Below are positions 1-8,155 of a stretch of 64,000 nt of DNA, piece by piece; position 1 is the first letter of the stretch, and every line of letters starts with the position of its first letter. Source of the stretch: QHXW01 sp035297145 (GTDB lineage Bacteria; Acidobacteriota; Terriglobia; Bryobacterales; Bryobacteraceae); assembly GCA_035297145.1 (NCBI GenBank), contig DATGZN010000107.1, positions 1 to 64,000 on the forward strand, given 5' to 3'. The notes beneath the pieces were generated by a model, which was not told the origin of the DNA, searched no databases, and saw only the letters and a list, made by a program, of their open reading frames with translations. Made by a program: the position numbers and the translations under genes.

Positions 1-1082
1 GTCCACCCCGTCCGGTCGCTCGCGAATGCCACTAGCTTCTCATCCGGTGAGAATGACGGGTGTGGATGCGTCCACTGCGGGCCGTAGACAGAGTCAGTTG
101 GAACCTCCATCCAACTGAGTGCGCGGCCGGCGCTCGCGCCTGCGGCTGCCGCGAAATCTTCAGCCAGCGCATAGCTCGATTTCTTCCACTGTGTCCCTTG
201 ACTGCTGGCTTCGGAACGGCAGATGAGCCGGCGCGCGCCCGTGGCCACGTCGATCAAATGCAGCCCAAGATCGGGATGGTTGGTGTCGCAGAGAACTTCG
301 GTCCCCACGCGGTTTGGTGTGATGTGCCACGCGTTGAATTCGGTGATGGTGCGGATCGCGCGCGTACTCCAGTCCATGGTGCGCAGAGCGTGCGGCCAGA
401 CCGTGAAGACCAGATTGCCTGTGTGGCCGAGGAAGGTCTCATGCACGACGAACTCGTCATTGCCGTGCTGATAAAGACACTCGAGACCCGTGCCGTTGCG
501 CCGCACACGATGCATACGTGGCGCTGGGTCGCCGGAAAATTCAATCCATTCCGGTTCGAGCGGGTGAAACTGCGGATGAATCACTGTGCGCGGGAACGGA
601 ATCACACGCCAGTCCGACCCATCGGCACGCCCGATGACGAGGCCCTGTTGAGCGCCCTGCTTGATGGCCGCCGTCAGCCACTCGCCCCTAGCCCCGAACG
701 AGCACTCACCCAATTGCCCGCCCTGGAAATCGACAATACAGCGTTCCTCGAGCGTCCCCCGATCGATCTCCCAGATCCCGCCGCCGCGCACGAAAAAGAT
801 ACGCCCGCCACCCGGGTGAATTGCAGGTGAGAACGGATGAATGGCCGGGCCACCTGTCAACTGCCGGATCTCGCCATCTGGATACGGAGCAATCTCGAAC
901 AACTGCGCGCTGCCCGTACGGTACGACGTGAAGATCAGCGCGCGACCGTCCGGCGCAAACGAACTTTGCAGGAAGTAACTCGGATGGTTGATGGAAGCAT
1001 GCCCCGTCATCTGATGGATACGGGCGCCGGTGGCCCGATCCACAGATGCCGAGTGCTCGGAGGGAAAGCGGTCACCTTTCAC
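1..1082 (-). CDS. Oligogalacturonate lyase (PL22 family), 3' end cut by window edge
   Basis: Beta-propeller enzyme that would cleave unsaturated pectin disaccharides by Mn-dependent beta-elimination. Reading from the GTG at 1082 gives about 360 residues with no stop before the window edge. Blades carry repeats such as FAPDGRALIFTS and HPSFSPDEKLVAFASDRTG. Landmarks I recall from characterised PL22 lyases are present: HETFLGHTGN, WHITPNR, CDTNHPDLGL and, near the edge, QWTHPHPSFSP, whose Q-x-x-H-x-H pattern corresponds to the metal ligands. No signal peptide is visible, so a cytoplasmic role is expected. The start is uncertain: the frame stays open upstream and no clear ribosome site precedes the GTG. 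It lies downstream of the methyltransferase gene on the same strand. Confidence 0.8.
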   Translation of the reverse strand, partial: MKGDRFPSEHSASVDRATGARIHQMTGHASINHPSYFLQSSFAPDGRALIFTSYRTGSAQLFEIAPYPDGEIRQLTGGPAIHPFSPAIHPGGGRIFFVRGGGIWEIDRGTLEERCIVDFQGGQLGECSFGARGEWLTAAIKQGAQQGLVIGRADGSDWRVIPFPRTVIHPQFHPLEPEWIEFSGDPAPRMHRVRRNGTGLECLYQHGNDEFVVHETFLGHTGNLVFTVWPHALRTMDWSTRAIRTITEFNAWHITPNRVGTEVLCDTNHPDLGLHLIDVATGARRLICRSEASSQGTQWKKSSYALAEDFAAAAGASAGRALSWMEVPTDSVYGPQWTHPHPSFSPDEKLVAFASDRTGW

Positions 1083-1135
1083 TGCATGATCGTAGCACCG
1101 AAGTCGAGGACGGCCGCTTAGCCAAATCCCAAATC

Positions 1136-1810
1136 CTAAGTCCCCGATCCCGATCTTTTGAAGATCAGAATGTGCTGGCGCGGCAAAGTTTCGAGCGTCT
1201 TCTCGAAGCGAAAGCCCTCGGGTTCCACCTCGGCGCGCACTTCCGCGACGCTCATCTTGTGTTCCGGGCGGATCGGGACGTTAGGATCTTCCTTGCGATA
1301 TTCGAGCAGCACCAATCGTCCGTCGGGTTTGAGCGATTCGCGCATCTTGCGCAGCATTTTCTCGGGCTCGGTGAACTCGTGGTAAACGTCGACCAGCAGC
1401 ACCAGATCCATGCGGCCGGCCGGAAGGTTGGGATCGTCCACCACGCCGAGCACCGTTTCGACATTGGTCAGATGCCGCGCCTCGATATTCTTGCGCAGCA
1501 AAGCGAGCATCTCTGGCTGGATGTCGTTGGCGTAGACTTTTCCCGCGGGTCCCACGCGCTCCGCCAGCCGCCACGTGAAGTAGCCGGCTCCCGCGCCGAT
1601 ATCCGCTACTGTCGCGCCACGCTCAATCCCAATGGCATCCAGCGCGGCATCCGGCGCCTCTTCGGCCTCGCGCTCCGGTCGCACCAGCCAGTCGGCGCCA
1701 CCAATGCCCATGACCGGCGCAATATGGCGTCCGGTGACGGGGTGCACCTGCTCCGCGCAGAGGAGGGCAGAGAGGCAAAGCAGTAAACACGCGCGCCGCA
1801 TGGTTACCAT
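1136..1810 (-). CDS. Exported class I SAM-dependent methyltransferase-like protein
   Basis: A 224-residue protein with a Rossmann methyltransferase fold: motif I VADIGAGAGYF (about residues 68-78), the acidic end of strand 2 near YANDIQPEM, and the post-motif LVLLVDVYHEF followed by LKPDGRLVLLEY. The first 20 residues (MRR, then a leucine-rich stretch ending ALLCAEQ) look like a Sec signal peptide. That is odd for an enzyme using cytoplasmic SAM. Two in-frame ATGs (1810 and 1801) are possible; the second gives the cleaner signal sequence. The substrate cannot be read from sequence. It lies about 75 bp downstream of the lytic transglycosylase gene on the same strand. Confidence 0.7.
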   Translation of the reverse strand: MVTMRRACLLLCLSALLCAEQVHPVTGRHIAPVMGIGGADWLVRPEREAEEAPDAALDAIGIERGATVADIGAGAGYFTWRLAERVGPAGKVYANDIQPEMLALLRKNIEARHLTNVETVLGVVDDPNLPAGRMDLVLLVDVYHEFTEPEKMLRKMRESLKPDGRLVLLEYRKEDPNVPIRPEHKMSVAEVRAEVEPEGFRFEKTLETLPRQHILIFKRSGSGT

Positions 1811-1886
1811 GGTGCCACAGAGGAATGCGTTGCTGAGCCGCGACTAAAAGGAGCGGTCGCGGAGACAAATGAGCGGGGCTACAACT

Positions 1887-4154
1887 CTACGAGATCGCCC
1901 GTGACCGGCTATGCTTCCCGCTGTGATGCGCTGCCTTGGCCGGGGTATCAGAGGAAGCCGCGGCCACCGATGTCCCATACAACCGACGGTAAATCGCCGC
2001 ATTGCGCAGCACCGCCTGCACGTACTCGCGCGTCTCCGTAAACGGTATGGTCTCGACAAACTCCGCCGGCTCCTGGAATGAGCTCCAGTTGACCCAGTCG
2101 TCCACGTGCGCCTTGCCGGCGTTATAGGAAGCCAGCGTCTCTTCCCACTTACCGCCCCATTGATCGAGGATTGTGCGCAAATAGCGCGACCCAAGCTTCA
2201 GATTGGTGGATGGCTGGAATAGCATCGACGTCCGGAAGCGCCTCACCCCGTCCTTGCGCGCCAACTGCCTTCCCGTGGCTGGCATGATCTGGGTCAGCCC
2301 GCAGGCGCTCTTGTGCGAAATGGCCTTTGGATTGAACTCCGATTCCTGCCGGATCAGGGCCGCCACCATATAAGGATCGAGATTTTGCAGCTTCGCGTTG
2401 CGCACCAGGTCGGTTTGATACGGCATCGGGAACAGCAATTCCCAGAAGCGCCGCGGCATCTGCTCGAAAGGCGTTGCCAGGTAATCGGGAGCAAAGCTCT
2501 TCATGTAGCGCAGACCTTGATAGGGTGAATCAGCCGTGCGCGCCAGCTCCATGGCCAGCAGCTCCGGTTGGCCATCACGCCGCGCGCCGAAACGCAACTC
2601 GCTCTCTGATAAATCCTGTAACCCGGCCGCCGCCAGCAGGTGCCCACGCTCGATGCGGAGCTTCGTTACGGCGGTGGGCTCGCGGTCCACCGGCACGCGC
2701 CGCGCCGGGAATTCAACGCCTGCGAGATACTCGGCAACCTTGGCCGATGGTTGCGCCGCGACAATCCTCGTATCCGCCAGTCTCTCTTTCGCGCATGTGG
2801 CGTAGTAGTAATTGGGATAAAGATCCACGATCTTGCTGTAATAGGCCCGGGCGCCCGAAAAGTCGTTTCCTGCCTCGCTCAACCGTCCCAAAAAATAAAG
2901 CGAAGCGCTCGTCCGCGGGTCTGATGGATACCGCTCGATCTGTTCCCGCAGCTTGGCGGCGGCGTCACTGCGCCGGTGCAGGTAGTCCGAAAAGGCGACC
3001 TTCCAATGGCAGGCCGGTGCCGCCGGATCATCGGGAAAATTCTCGTATGCCGCTTTGTAAAACGCCTCGTATACGTCCGGCCGATTTTGCAACAGGTAAC
3101 AGTTGCCGGCGGAAACCAGCGCTTTCAAACGCCAGGGAGATTTCGGGTACTCGCTCGACAGCCTCTTCACCGTCGCCAGCATCTCGTCCGGCGCGTTGAT
3201 GTGGCGCTGGCACTCCCCGAGATAGTACAGGCGCTCCGCGTCGGCTTCTGACCGGTCGAGATTCAGCGACTCCAGATAGCGGTAAGCCGCCGCCACTTCA
3301 CCACGCTGATAGTCGGCTACTCCGATGCCTACGCGCGCCAGGTCGCGGTCGGCGCCGCCAAGCTGGGAAGCCAGCGTAGTGAATTCCTGCTTTGCGCGTC
3401 CGTATTCATGCGCCGTAAGCCACCGGTTGCCCCGTTCTAACCTTTGAGCGGCGGTAGGCTCAGGATAGGCTGCCCCCATGTTGGCTTTCAGCAGCGTGAG
3501 AGCCGCTGATGCCCGCTCCGCAGCCTCTGTGTCCGGATGATTGAAATAAACCTGCTGGTAATACGCCGCCGCATTGGGATCGGAGGCAGCCCCATACGCG
3601 ATGGCGAGCGTCAAGTCCGCCTCGGGCTGCGGCAGGGCGTCGTAATGCGCGCGCAGCAGGCGGACCGCCTCGGCCGGGTTCTTCAGATCGATGAGCGCCT
3701 TGCCTGCAAGCACAGTTGCTTTCCCCGCGAGCGGTGACGGCGCAGCCCGGTCCTGGATGCGTTCCAGCTCTTGAAGAATACTGCTTTCGTCCTTAGCCTG
3801 TAATTGCGACGCGGCCATGTAGTAGACGGCGTAATCCTCGACCTTCACGAGCCGTGTCTGAGCTGCTTTGAGATTGCGAATGGCGCGGTCGTAGTCCTGC
3901 TGCTCAAACGAAGTGACGCCGAGCGCGAACCGTGCCAGTGCACCATCCTGATCCTTGGAGTGTTGGGTGGCAAAGCGTTCAATCAGCGCGCGGCGCGCGG
4001 CTGTAGGCTTTTCACGGTACGCCTTGACCAGTGCAGGCAAACTGCTCCCGGCAGCGGCCGCGGGAAGAGCCAAGGCGAGCGCGACTAGAACCGTCGCGGC
4101 GCTCTTACACCAGCGGGCCTGGATACTCCGGTCCGAGATTGTTTGGGTCGTCAT
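1887..4154 (-). CDS. Soluble lytic murein transglycosylase with TPR-type repeats
   Basis: A 755-residue periplasmic protein that would cleave peptidoglycan glycan strands, forming 1,6-anhydromuropeptides. Residues about 18-36 are a hydrophobic signal segment ending AAAAGSS. Residues about 40-560 are alpha-helical TPR/Slt superhelix repeats with alanine- and tyrosine-rich pairs. The C-terminal SLT domain (about 590-720) shows the catalytic glutamate in ALIRQESEFNPKAIS, then CGLTQIMPATGRQLA and ASYNAGKAHVDDW. Its first 50 bp overlap the end of the upstream gene in another frame. No later ATG or GTG precedes the signal peptide, so the overlap seems real. No strong ribosome site is seen. Confidence 0.88.
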   Translation of the reverse strand: MTTQTISDRSIQARWCKSAATVLVALALALPAAAAGSSLPALVKAYREKPTAARRALIERFATQHSKDQDGALARFALGVTSFEQQDYDRAIRNLKAAQTRLVKVEDYAVYYMAASQLQAKDESSILQELERIQDRAAPSPLAGKATVLAGKALIDLKNPAEAVRLLRAHYDALPQPEADLTLAIAYGAASDPNAAAYYQQVYFNHPDTEAAERASAALTLLKANMGAAYPEPTAAQRLERGNRWLTAHEYGRAKQEFTTLASQLGGADRDLARVGIGVADYQRGEVAAAYRYLESLNLDRSEADAERLYYLGECQRHINAPDEMLATVKRLSSEYPKSPWRLKALVSAGNCYLLQNRPDVYEAFYKAAYENFPDDPAAPACHWKVAFSDYLHRRSDAAAKLREQIERYPSDPRTSASLYFLGRLSEAGNDFSGARAYYSKIVDLYPNYYYATCAKERLADTRIVAAQPSAKVAEYLAGVEFPARRVPVDREPTAVTKLRIERGHLLAAAGLQDLSESELRFGARRDGQPELLAMELARTADSPYQGLRYMKSFAPDYLATPFEQMPRRFWELLFPMPYQTDLVRNAKLQNLDPYMVAALIRQESEFNPKAISHKSACGLTQIMPATGRQLARKDGVRRFRTSMLFQPSTNLKLGSRYLRTILDQWGGKWEETLASYNAGKAHVDDWVNWSSFQEPAEFVETIPFTETREYVQAVLRNAAIYRRLYGTSVAAASSDTPAKAAHHSGKHSRSRAIS

Positions 4155-5202
4155 CGGCCAAACTGCGCACCATTTCCAGGTGCAGGTAGTCCACCATCGT
4201 GGGAGACACGTTCATATGCTTCTCCCGAAACTTCTGACGCGCTTCCTCGATGGGCTGTTTCAGCGCACCATAAATGTTGCCGGCCCCGCGGCCCGCGCGG
4301 AACTGCTCGGGAGTCGCCAGCCGCATCTCCGCCACCAGCACGCGCGCAAAACGCTGCGCCGCCAGGTGCAGTTGCTGTTCCTGCCGTGAAAGGTCCCACC
4401 ATTCTTTGTGCTGCCTGGGTTGATGATTCTCACTCCCCGTGACCGCCGTCGCTTCCGGCTTTGACGAAACGTGCCCGGAAATCGTCACCAACTGAGGTTG
4501 CACCGGGGCCGGGATGGCCGCCCCAGCCGCTACCGCCGCCACCGCAGGGACCACAGTCAGCGCCTGGAGCCGCAATCCAGCAACCTCAGTCAGCATTTCG
4601 AGAAGCGGTGCCTGCACGCGCGTCGCGGCATAGAAAATGCCCGCCACTGTGCCACCCGCCGCCAGTGGAAACAAGTAGACGCGCTCGTCCGGCTTATGGC
4701 CAAACAGCCCTACAACCGCCGGCGACACCTCGGCTGGAGTGCTCATGGCGACCACCGGGTCTCGCGTGTCCAGCACGGTTGTGAACGCCGCCGCCTGCGA
4801 AACCGGAAACGCCAGAGGCGGCAAGCTGGCGGATGCCGCACCGTCCATGGCGTGCACCTGAGCCGGACGCCGCATGCGTTCGGCCCGCGCCTGACTGTCG
4901 TGAATCGAGAATACCGCCGCCTGCTCCGCGAACGGCGCGGTCACGTCCAGCAGAACCGAGTAAAGCTCATCTGTATCCTTGGTTTGCCGCAAGCGCCGCA
5001 CGGCTTGATTCAACTCCTCAGCCAGCGCACGGCGGCTTTCGCCGATCGCATCGATGACGGCCCCGCGCACGGCCGCTTCCATGGCTGCGGAAACACGCGA
5101 TTCTACTTCCGATTCGACCCCTTGCTCGAGGTCTTCGATCAGGCGCGAGAAGTATTCCTCGCAAACTCTCCGCCAGGTGGCGGTGGGCGCGGCGGGCGTC
5201 AT
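4105..5202 (-). CDS. Conserved-type hypothetical protein with N-terminal coil
   Basis: I do not recognise this 365-residue protein. The first 80 residues are strongly helical and charged (EDLEQGVESEVESRVSAAM, then EELNQAVRRLRQ) and could form a coiled coil. Residues about 85-230 look like a single alpha/beta sensor-type domain, possibly GAF-like (DELYSVLLDVTAPFAEQAAV, later VYLFPLAAGGTVAGIFYA). An alanine/proline linker follows. The C-terminus (about 270-365) is helical and hydrophilic, with WWDLSRQEQQLHLAAQRFAR. No signal peptide or catalytic motif is visible. It overlaps the lytic transglycosylase gene by 50 bp, so the two are probably cotranscribed. The GAF suggestion is weak inference. 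Confidence 0.6.
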   Translation of the reverse strand: MTPAAPTATWRRVCEEYFSRLIEDLEQGVESEVESRVSAAMEAAVRGAVIDAIGESRRALAEELNQAVRRLRQTKDTDELYSVLLDVTAPFAEQAAVFSIHDSQARAERMRRPAQVHAMDGAASASLPPLAFPVSQAAAFTTVLDTRDPVVAMSTPAEVSPAVVGLFGHKPDERVYLFPLAAGGTVAGIFYAATRVQAPLLEMLTEVAGLRLQALTVVPAVAAVAAGAAIPAPVQPQLVTISGHVSSKPEATAVTGSENHQPRQHKEWWDLSRQEQQLHLAAQRFARVLVAEMRLATPEQFRAGRGAGNIYGALKQPIEEARQKFREKHMNVSPTMVDYLHLEMVRSLADDDPNNLGPEYPGPLV

Positions 5203-5275
5203 GCAGTACTTTCTGTTTGTATTTTAACAGAGCGAAACGCAACCGAAGTTAGCTCGGAGCACCTAATATGTTGTG

Positions 5276-5992
5276 ATGGGCCAATTTCTTACAGGAAAGG
5301 TCGCTGTAGTCACCGGCGGTACACGCGGAATCGGCCGCGCCATTGCCGACCGGCTGCTGCGCGAAGGCGCGTCCGTGGCATTCTGTGGACGGTTGCAAGA
5401 GACGGTCGCGCGCGTCGCCGAGGAGCTGAAAAAGGCCACCGGCGGAACCGTCTACGGTGAAGCCGCCGACGTTTCCAAACCCGAAGACGCGCGCCGCTTC
5501 TTCCAAAGCGTGGATGCGACGTTCGGTGCGTTACACATATTGATCAACAACGCCGGCCTGGGAATCTTTCGCCGCACCGCGGAGCTTTCCATCGAGGACT
5601 GGCACCGTATGATCGACTTGAATCTTTCAGGCGTCTTCTACTGCTGCCGCGAAGCTTTACAAAGATTTAGGAATTCTGGCGGGGGGTACATCATCAACAT
5701 TAGTAGCTTGGCCGGGAAGAACGCCTTCTCGGGAGGCGCGGGTTACAACGCGTCGAAGTTCGGGCTGAACGGTTTTAGTGAGGCGCTTATGCTCGACCAT
5801 CGGTATGACAACGTGCGCGTGAGTTACATCATGCCGGGAAGCGTGGACACGGAATTCAACGACGGCAGGCCGGGCGCGGATTGGAAGATCGCTCCCGCTG
5901 ACGTGGCCGAAGTCGTGTCGGACTTGCTCCGTATGCCGGAACGTACGCTGGTAAGCCGAATTGAGATGAGGCCTTTGAAACCAAGGAAATAG
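5276..5992 (+). CDS. Short-chain dehydrogenase/reductase
   Basis: NAD(P)-dependent oxidoreductase of the classical SDR family, 238 residues from the ATG. It shows the cofactor motif TGGTRGIGRAIA, the NNAGLG motif, catalytic Ser in NISSLAGKNAF, and Tyr/Lys in YNASKFGLNGF. The motif after the active site, IMPGSVDTEF, is also typical. It resembles 3-oxoacyl-ACP reductases, but no fatty-acid genes adjoin, so the substrate is open. A GTG lies three bases upstream of the chosen ATG. It begins about 75 bp from the divergent hypothetical gene; the AAA+ gene follows after about 85 bp. Confidence 0.85.
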   Translation: MGQFLTGKVAVVTGGTRGIGRAIADRLLREGASVAFCGRLQETVARVAEELKKATGGTVYGEAADVSKPEDARRFFQSVDATFGALHILINNAGLGIFRRTAELSIEDWHRMIDLNLSGVFYCCREALQRFRNSGGGYIINISSLAGKNAFSGGAGYNASKFGLNGFSEALMLDHRYDNVRVSYIMPGSVDTEFNDGRPGADWKIAPADVAEVVSDLLRMPERTLVSRIEMRPLKPRK

Positions 5993-6076
5993 GAGGAGAT
6001 ACCGAGTTGGCATGGTAGTTGCTCAATTCCGGTCGTGGGCATCTGGCGACCGGCGTCTGAGAGGTGGGGAGGCAAT

Positions 6077-7258
6077 ATGGTGCGGCTTAACAAGAAACTC
6101 GATCCGACACAAACTGGTCAGGACGCCGAAAAATTGAACGGCGATCTGCGCAAGCGCATCGTCGGGCAGGATCAGGCCATTGATCAGATTGTCAATGTCT
6201 ACCAGATGTATCTGGCGGGCATGAACAGTCCTGGGCGGCCGGTGGGAAACTTTTTGTTTCTTGGACCTACGGGCTCGGGCAAGACGCGCCTGGTGGAAGT
6301 CACCGCGGAAAGCCTGGTGGGCGACGCTCGCGCCATCATCAAGGTTGACTGCGCCGAGTTCCAGCACAGCCATGAAATTGCCAAACTGATCGGCTCGCCT
6401 CCGGGATATCTGGGGCATCGGGAAACCCATCCGCTGCTGAGCCAAGAGGTTTTGAATCAGTATCATACCGAGAAGATCAAAATTAGCTTTGTGCTCTTTG
6501 ACGAGATCGAAAAGGCCAGCGATTCGCTCTGGAACCTGTTGCTCGGCATCTTGGACAAAGCCACCTTGACGCTGGGCGACAATCGGCGCGTGGACTTCTC
6601 GCACGCCATGATTTTCATGACCAGCAACCTGGGCGCTTCCGAAATGGGTTCCATTTTGAGACCCAATTTGGGATTCGCTACTTCGGAGATCGAAGCCCGG
6701 CACAAATCTGGCCTGCTGGACGAAGCCACAACGGATAAGGTCTCGCGGGCGGGCGTCGAAGCCGCTCGTCGCAAGTTCGCACCTGAATTCATGAACCGGA
6801 TCGACAAAGTGGTGGTGTTCAAACCGCTGGGTCAGGCCGAGCTCAAAAAAATTCTGGGGCTGGAACTGGGAATTCTGCAAACGCGGATTTTCAATTCCTC
6901 TATGACCACGCCGTTTGTATTTTCGGTCACGGAATCGGCCAGGGACTTCCTGCTGCGCGAAGGAACCGACATGAAGTATGGCGCCCGTCATCTGAAGCGC
7001 GCCATTGATCGCGAATTAGTGCATCCCATGTCCAACCTGATCGCCACCCAGCAGGTGCGCGGCGGAGACCTGATTCGCGTCGACTTCGATGAGGATGACA
7101 ACCAACTCATGTTCGCCAAGGAAGCGGAGGACATGCCGGCATACGCCATGATGCAGATGGCCGAAGCTTCGTCCAACGTGCAACCCATAACAACGGCGAG
7201 CGCGGTGGCCGAACCGCCCCGCGTGGCCGCGCGCCAACGCCGCACACCGGCCGCGTAA
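6077..7258 (+). CDS. Single-ring ClpB/ClpA-D2-type AAA+ ATPase
   Basis: A 393-residue AAA+ protein equivalent to the second ring of ClpB/ClpA plus its small C-terminal domain, without the Clp N-domain, first ring or middle coiled domain. Visible are the opening RIVGQDQAIDQI, Walker A GPTGSGKTR, the pore-loop region GSPPGYLGHRE, Walker B FVLFDEIEKAS, sensor-1 FMTSNLG, an arginine-finger region FMNRIDKVVVF and sensor-2 YGARHLKRAID. The start at 6077 is preceded by a good ribosome site (GGTGGGGAGG); an earlier in-frame start is less likely. The tail is Ala/Arg/Pro-rich. No ClpP-type partner or tripeptide docking loop is evident. The likely role is a protein-remodelling or unfolding ATPase with unknown client. 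Confidence 0.82.
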   Translation: MVRLNKKLDPTQTGQDAEKLNGDLRKRIVGQDQAIDQIVNVYQMYLAGMNSPGRPVGNFLFLGPTGSGKTRLVEVTAESLVGDARAIIKVDCAEFQHSHEIAKLIGSPPGYLGHRETHPLLSQEVLNQYHTEKIKISFVLFDEIEKASDSLWNLLLGILDKATLTLGDNRRVDFSHAMIFMTSNLGASEMGSILRPNLGFATSEIEARHKSGLLDEATTDKVSRAGVEAARRKFAPEFMNRIDKVVVFKPLGQAELKKILGLELGILQTRIFNSSMTTPFVFSVTESARDFLLREGTDMKYGARHLKRAIDRELVHPMSNLIATQQVRGGDLIRVDFDEDDNQLMFAKEAEDMPAYAMMQMAEASSNVQPITTASAVAEPPRVAARQRRTPAA

Positions 7259-7270
7259 CGGCTTAACGAC

Positions 7271-7365
7271 GCAATTCGGGGACTGGCTTCGAAATTCCGC
7301 AGCCCCACCGCGCCAATCCGTTCACGATGTCGGATGCGGAATTTCGGCGCCTGTCCCCGAATTGC
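7271..7365. repeat. REP-like 31-bp imperfect inverted repeat
   Basis: Two 31-bp arms (7271-7301 and 7335-7365) are inverted copies of each other with a few mismatches, around a 33-bp loop. The arm core is GCAATTCGGGGAC followed by GAAATTCCGCA after a variable middle. The right arm carries a GGCGCCTGTCCCC-type core; from memory this resembles repeats bracketing REP-associated (IS200-like) transposases in many genomes. It sits between the AAA+ gene and ubiE, so it could also fold as a large hairpin in the AAA+ transcript. There is no T-run, so a classical terminator is less likely. Confidence 0.7.
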
Positions 7366-7414
7366 CCTCATTCGGATCATTTGTCCACCCGCATTGCTAT
7401 AATCGCGGCTGCGT

Positions 7415-8101
7415 TTGCCTCGCCCCGCTGAGCAACAAGATTCCCGCCTCATGCGCGATATGTTTACAACCATCGCGCCCAAATACGACTTCATCACGCG
7501 CGCTTTCTCCTTCGGCATGGATCGCGGATGGAAACGACTGGCAGTCACGCGTGCCGGCCTGCCGTCAAACGCCAGAGTCCTCGACCTCGCCTGTGGCACA
7601 GGAGATTTCGGCAAGCTGGCTCTGGCACACTGCTCCGGCGCACAAATCGTGGCCTCCGATCTCACCGAACCGATGCTGCGTCTGGCGCAGATTCCGGATT
7701 CCGCGTGCGCCGATGCGGCTTCGCTGCCGTTCCAGTCGGCGTGCTTCGACGCAGTGTTCATCGGCTACGGGCTCCGGAATTTTCCGCGCCTGGAGGTCAC
7801 TCTTCAGGAAGTTCATCGCGTCCTGAAACCAGGCGGCGTGCTGGTCAGCCTGGATTTCTTTCTTCCGCGGAACGGCTGGTTGCGGCGGCTCTACCTCGGT
7901 TACCTGTACGCGCAAGGCGCCGCATGGGGAATCCTGCTCCACGGGCGCGCCCGCGTCTATACCTACATTCCCGATTCGCTCAGAAACTTCCTGACGGCGG
8001 AAACGTTCTCTTCACTGCTGGAGAAGATGCAATTCACCAGGGTCACCGCGCGCAAGTTTCTGTTGGGCGGCATTGCCGTGCATTGGGCGAGGAAATTGTA
8101 G
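7415..8101 (+). CDS. ubiE: UbiE/MenG-type quinone C-methyltransferase
   Basis: SAM-dependent methyltransferase of ubiquinone/menaquinone synthesis, here probably demethylmenaquinone to menaquinone. The 228 residues show family signatures: MFTTIAPKYDFITRAFSFGMD at the N-terminus (split here as MFTTIAPKYDF and ITRAFSFGMD), motif I VLDLACGTGDFG, DLTEPML, and GYGLRNFPRLEV followed by VLKPGGVLV. I kept the TTG at 7415 because the preceding residues (RPAEQQDSRLMRDMF) look homologous to the family N-terminus; ATG 7451 is the alternative. A TATAAT hexamer at 7398-7403 may be a -10 box, which would give a very short leader. No other quinone genes are adjacent. Confidence 0.85.
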   Translation: MPRPAEQQDSRLMRDMFTTIAPKYDFITRAFSFGMDRGWKRLAVTRAGLPSNARVLDLACGTGDFGKLALAHCSGAQIVASDLTEPMLRLAQIPDSACADAASLPFQSACFDAVFIGYGLRNFPRLEVTLQEVHRVLKPGGVLVSLDFFLPRNGWLRRLYLGYLYAQGAAWGILLHGRARVYTYIPDSLRNFLTAETFSSLLEKMQFTRVTARKFLLGGIAVHWARKL

Positions 8102-8102
8102 T

Positions 8103-8120
8103 GGCGAGGCATGCCTCGCC
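8103..8120. terminator. Perfect 18-bp palindrome between convergent genes
   Basis: The sequence GGCGAGGCATGCCTCGCC is a perfect palindrome starting two bases after the ubiE stop. It faces the convergent cobalamin-binding protein gene, whose stop lies 36 bp away. It could form a hairpin in both transcripts and act as a bidirectional terminator, although no long T-run follows. It may also be a small dispersed palindrome. Confidence 0.45.
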
Positions 8121-8155
8121 TTGTGCCCATCGGTTCCGAGATCATAGAGGGCGTC

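Noticed and set aside
60..830. A 256-codon open frame on the plus strand
   Set aside because: It is the antisense of the PL22 lyase, whose own frame shows family motifs; the plus frame has no recognisable domain.
4471..5460. A 329-codon plus-strand frame rich in Arg/His
   Set aside because: It lies opposite the hypothetical gene and runs into the SDR gene; composition is typical of an antisense shadow in GC-rich DNA.
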